The notes under the pieces are model-generated. The model was not told the DNA's origin and did no database searches. It worked only from the letters and a program-made list of their open reading frames with translations. The position numbers and the translations under genes are program-made. A DNA stretch of 64,000 nt from Cylindrodendrum hubeiense (lineage: Eukaryota; Ascomycota; Sordariomycetes; Hypocreales; Nectriaceae): contig JAANBB010000150.1 of NCBI GenBank assembly GCA_014621425.1, positions 1 to 64,000 of the forward strand. Direction: 5' to 3'. Below are positions 60,272 through 64,000 of this stretch, piece by piece (position 1 is the stretch's first letter; the number at the start of each line of letters is the position of its first letter).

Positions 60272-60998
60272 AAATTTTGGCAGGCTGGTCACTGGTTCTG
60301 GCATTGCGCCAACGGTTCAGATTTCAGCGGCGATAGGAATGCGTTTGCATGATCCACTTGCAGCCTTTTAGAGCATAGATTATCATAGCATGATTGGGGT
60401 CCGGAACTCCATAACCAATTTCAATTGTGCATGTAAACCCTCGTGCGATCCCGCATTTTCTAAGTAGTTTTCCTTGGCTGAATGGCTGAATGGCTGACCG
60501 AATAACGGGCATTTGGTCCGCTCCATGAATCAAATCCTCACTTTTAGGAAAGACGTAGTTCTGCAATCTTGTTTCCCCATTTTCATCACGCATCAATCCC
60601 TGCGAGTGTCGGCGGTTAATAATTGAATGACATGTCACTCATGCAACTGATGAATACCCATTGAGTCAGATCAAAGCCACGAGCACGAGCTCCCAGTAAC
60701 GCGGATGATGTCAGTCTAGAAGCCGACCAATCAACCGGCGGAACGAGTAGCGCCCGTTGTGTGCTGGTAACTTGGTTTTCTGCGGTGGCCCGTGCGGGGG
60801 CTGCCGCCTTGTTCCCCGCGGCTTAAAACTGACGACATCTCTCGTAAAGCAGCAAGGGGACCAACGCTCGCAGCGACGTCTTAAAAGCAGCAACGCAAAA
60901 CCGCGGACAAAGCAAAACCCCCGGTCAATCCCCATCAGGAAACCGGGCTCGGAGATCGTCATTCCGGCAGGACCCACTCACGCAAGCTGCCGCCCCGC
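60272..60998. promoter_or_regulatory. FAD1 3' flank and promoter of the glutathione-transferase fusion
   Basis: GGCTGAATGGCTGAATGGCTGA, a short tandem, lies near 60476-60497. The right part is GC-rich and should hold the promoter and leader of the next gene. No coding region is called. Confidence 0.45.
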
Positions 60999-63241
60999 AT
61001 GGCCGCGCCGCAACCGCCGCCGCCCACGGGACCTCCCGGGTCGGGACCGGCGGGCCCTTTTGCCTCGTCCGCACCGGGGATGCCGCAGCACTCGCATCCG
61101 CATCCGCACCCACACCCGCATCCCCATCCCCATCCCCATCCCCATATCCATGCCCACGGCGCCGCCGCCGCAGCCCAGTATCATCGTGTGGCTCTGGGGC
61201 TGGGCCTCGACGGGTACGCCCCGGTCCTCGAGGACGCATACCGTTCCACCGCTGCGGCACATGGCCTCTCGCCCCAAGACGCTCAGCAGGCGGCATTTGA
61301 GCGATTGCAACCCCATGCTCCTCATCCCGTTGGCCCTGTCGCTGCGCCGCCGCCGGGTGGGGGCCAGTTTGGCATTCTGGCGCCGACGCCGGTGCCGGTC
61401 GTGGCGCCGCAGCATCCAGGCGCCATGTTCGGTGCTGCTGCGGCATCGGCGACGCAGCACCAGGGAATGGAGGTTGAGCGGTCCAACGGCCAGCTGAGCA
61501 GCAGACTCGTCGTAGATCCACCAGACCTGGAGGCGTGGCGGGAGAGGCTGTTTAACGTTGACGAGACGATTGTGCTTACGCATGACGAGTATGACACCCT
61601 TGGTTCTCTCCCATCTGTGCGATGCGCGCCTCTCTCCTTCACACTGACACCTGCTTTCTTCATCGCCGCATAGATTCGAGACATACTTCCCGCACATTGA
61701 TAACGTCTACTCGCACCGCTCTACGCAGCGCTACAAGCGCAAGCCCTTCGTCTCCCACTACTGGGACTGCCGCATGAAGGGCCGTCCCCCCGGCACCCCC
61801 AAGTCCGACGACCCTAACAAGAAGAAGCGCAAGCGTAGTGCCCGCGAGCGCGACCTGTGCGATGTCAAGATCAAGATCACTGAGTACTTTCCCGGTGCGC
61901 AGCTACAGCTCGAGGACGTCCCCGCGATGCCCACGAGCGGCGTACCGCAGGGCGTCTTTGACTCCACGCCGGTGCACCAGATGGTCCTCGCCGGTCAGCG
62001 TGTCTGGACTGTCCAGAGAGTCAATGGGAATGGCGGCAATGGGAAGGGAGATGGCGTTGCAGGGCCGCATAAGCATACGCTGGCCAAAAGTGACGAGATT
62101 AAGAAGAATAGTGTGCAGCGGCTCCTGGCGCGGCAGCAGAAGGATATTAAGAAGGCCCAGGTGCGTTGGGCATGTCCAATCAAGGCGTTGTTAGTCTTTT
62201 GGAGGAGAGACTGACTTATCATGAATGTAGAAACCGACGATCAGAAAAGCCACAGGCACAGCATTGGCGACGGTCAAAAAGCACGCCAAGGACAGCGATC
62301 TAAAGCTATACGCAGCATGTTTCTGGTTAGTCTCCCCTCTTCTCTATCCTATTCCCTCTCCGCGAGTGCAACTTCATCCATGACAAGCACAAGATACTCA
62401 CAACTCCTTTCAGTCCACTCTCCCAACGCGTATGGATCGCGCTCGAAGCAAAGGGCCTGGCTTACCAGTATTGCGAAACGGATCCCTTCCGACGTCCCGC
62501 GCCCCCACAGCTGCTCGAGGCGAACCCGCGTGGATGTGTGCCCGCTATCCGGCAGGGCGACTGGGCGTGCTCTGAGAGCAGCGTGATACTGGAATATGTA
62601 AGTATTCGCCAGAACTGGTTTGCTTCTCTGTAGAGGACGGTGGCTAATACTTGGTACAGCTCGAAGATATGGACCATGACGTGCCTCTATATCCTACTGA
62701 TCCGCGGCTCAAGGCCAATTGCCGCCTGTGGGTTGACCATGTAAGTATTCGCTAGTTGATACCTCAAGGAGTCAAAATTTGTGAAAGGGCTGGGACTAAA
62801 CGCTCATATAGATCAATACTCGTATTGTCCCGGCATTCTACGCCCTCCTCCAAGCTCAAGATTCAACAACTCAAAGCGACGCCTCTAACCGCCTCCACAA
62901 CACCATCAAGGCACTCGTCCAAGCCGCCGATGAACAAGTAAGCTCTCTCCCCAGTCTCATTCATCAAACCTCCGAAGCTAACCTCCTCCCAGGGCCCATT
63001 CTTCCTCGGCGCAACTCTCTCGCTCGTCGACATTCACCTCGCCCCCTTCGCCATCCGCCTCTCACGCATTCTCTCCTCCCTCCGCGGTTGGCCCCTCCCC
63101 GCACCCGGGTCCCGTCTAGCGCGCTGGCTTGAGGCGCTCGAAGCAGATGTGCATGTGCGTGCGACAACAAGCAGCAATGAGCTGTATGCCGAGACTTCCA
63201 AGCTGTTGGCTCGACCGGTGGCCGGTGACGACGTTGTCTGA
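60999..63241 (+). CDS. His-rich, basic AT-hook-like domain fused to an omega-like glutathione transferase
   Basis: Seven exons, 60999-61588, 61674-62160, 62231-62325, 62414-62597, 62660-62740, 62812-62937 and 62993-63241, give 603 residues; all phases close. Residues 1-55 are Pro/Gly-rich with an (HP)n run (about 31-53). About 198-300 form a basic segment: TYFPHIDNVYSHRSTQRYKR, then WDCRMKGRPPGTPKS (GRP core like an AT hook), then a likely nuclear signal KKKRKR at 246-251. From about 380 a glutathione transferase follows: KLYAACFCPLSQRVWIALEA with the putative catalytic Cys391 in CPLS, the cis-Pro region RGCVPAIRQG, ESSVILEYLED, and a helical C-terminal domain with GPFFLGATLSLVDIHLAPFA. Cys, not Tyr or Ser, at the active site suggests thiol-transferase or dehydroascorbate-reductase-type chemistry, by family inference. 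A nuclear redox or regulatory role is a hypothesis. Two overlapping genes are unlikely because intron 2 and exon 3 bridge the parts in frame. Confidence 0.82.
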
Positions 63242-63554
63242 GAGGTTCATGCTTGCACAAACTTGGTTCAAGTGATTACCGGGAGGGTTTCAGGGCTGAT
63301 ATACCGAGGACTGGCGCTTCTTAGGGGAATAGATAGAAGGTTGACCGATGAATGATACCCATGAGAAATGATAACGAATGCGGATGACTGCACTTGGCGT
63401 CGATCCATGATCAAAAAAGTTTTTTATTAAGATCAATAACAATTAAATGCTCAGAGGGTATCCAGTTCCATCCACGAATTATCCTGTACAACGCCCCTTG
63501 CCAGAGGCTCATAGTGAAATCATCATCTATCAACGTATCTTCAACACATGAATT
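63242..63554. terminator. Convergent 3' region
   Basis: This spacer of 313 bases lies between the stop codons of the glutathione-transferase fusion and the transporter. An A/T-rich segment (AAAAAAGTTTTTTATTAAGA) lies near 63413-63432. Nothing else is seen. Confidence 0.5.
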
Positions 63555-64000
63555 CTACCCAGTGTCAGGTAGAGGAACAGAACCTTCTGATCTATGTGAT
63601 CCCCTTTTCCTCCTCCTGAGTTCATCCACTTTTTCGTTGAGAGTGACCGTCTCGCCCGCCAGCCGGGCTTTGATCCTGCCCTCGCCAAGCTCCTCGAGCG
63701 TTTTTGACTCGAGATGCTTGCGGCCATCGTATTCGACCCATCGCTGTACATTGGGCAGGTAAGCCCAGGAGAAGATGGCACCGACAGCGGCCACGGAGCC
63801 AAATAGGAGGAAGATAAGGCCTTGGCGGGTTTTGCTGTCGTATGACGAGTTGATGCCATAGACGACGAGAACGGCCACGATACTGCCTAGTTTCCCGGCA
63901 GCCGCTGAAATTCCGTGGCAGGTGCATCGGTAACAAGTCGGGAAGATCTCGGCGGGTATCATGAAAGTGAGAGTGTTGGCGCCTGTCGAAAAATGTTAGT
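63555..64000 (-). CDS. C-terminus of an MFS phosphate-family (PHS) transporter, cut by window edge
   Basis: The last exon, 63555-63982, is preceded by an intron end with an ACTAAC branch and a CAG acceptor at 63983-64000. It encodes the last two membrane helices and tail of a 12-span major-facilitator protein. The block [20 protein letters not shown], ending with [13 protein letters not shown], corresponds to the conserved helix-11 region of the phosphate:proton symporter family (Pho84-like; also glycerophosphodiester permeases of the Git1 type). It is followed by [20 protein letters not shown] and the cytosolic tail with [17 protein letters not shown]. The tail ends in a basic patch [10 protein letters not shown]. 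The upstream exons lie outside the window, so substrate cannot be decided. Confidence 0.87.

Noticed and set aside
1..64000. tRNA genes, CRISPR arrays and transposases
   Set aside because: I searched by eye for GGTTCGANTCC-type T-loops, regularly spaced repeats and transposase motifs and found none that hold up; a tRNA or repeat scan program would be the decisive check.

Overview
This window is nuclear DNA of a filamentous ascomycete. Most coding regions are interrupted by introns of about 50-150 bases with GTRNGT-type donors and CTRAC-type branch sites. Pyrimidine-rich 5' leaders are common, and the proteins read as Pezizomycotina orthologues. Sordariomycetes, probably Hypocreales, is my inference from how the proteins read. 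No tRNA, rRNA, CRISPR array, transposase or viral gene was recognised. I rebuilt exon structures by hand; for the well-recognised genes all exon phases close.

Layout: 1-6.5 kb is gene-poor. It holds the first codons of a minus-strand gene at the edge, a G-rich leader/promoter, a patch of codon-like but broken sequence, and an AT-rich island. From 6.5 to 20.6 kb lie housekeeping genes: ribosomal protein eL33 (-), glucose-6-phosphate dehydrogenase (+), Mediator MED14 (+), protoporphyrinogen oxidase HEM14 (-) and a Nab2-like CCCH protein (-). After a 3.2 kb intergenic region with several simple repeats come a secreted GH20 hexosaminidase (+), a CYP52-clan P450 (+) and an ARO8-type aminotransferase with a likely mitochondrial presequence (-). 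From 32.4 to 35 kb there are two unrecognised membrane-protein models.

From 36 to 44 kb are RIC1 (+, with an apparent frameshift), the casein kinase 2 beta subunit (+) and a PAP2 lipid phosphatase (-). A 2.8 kb spacer with palindromes and a strong hairpin follows. Then come mitochondrial ribosomal protein uL2m (-), divergently placed from a B-type cyclin (+), a doubtful small minus-strand gene, THO subunit Tex1/THO3 (+), a Zn2Cys6 transcription factor (+), FAD synthetase (+), a glutathione-transferase fusion protein (+) and the C-terminus of a phosphate-family MFS transporter (-).

The genes do not form one pathway or a biosynthetic cluster; they are mostly core functions (transcription and mRNA export: MED14, Nab2-like, THO3; cofactor synthesis: HEM14, FAD1; redox: G6PDH; trafficking: RIC1; cell cycle and signalling: cyclin B, CK2 beta). 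The most unusual items are the fusion of a histidine-rich, basic, AT-hook-like N-terminus to an omega-like glutathione transferase, the apparent RIC1 frameshift, and a transcription factor carrying two introns that are both stop-free and multiples of three.
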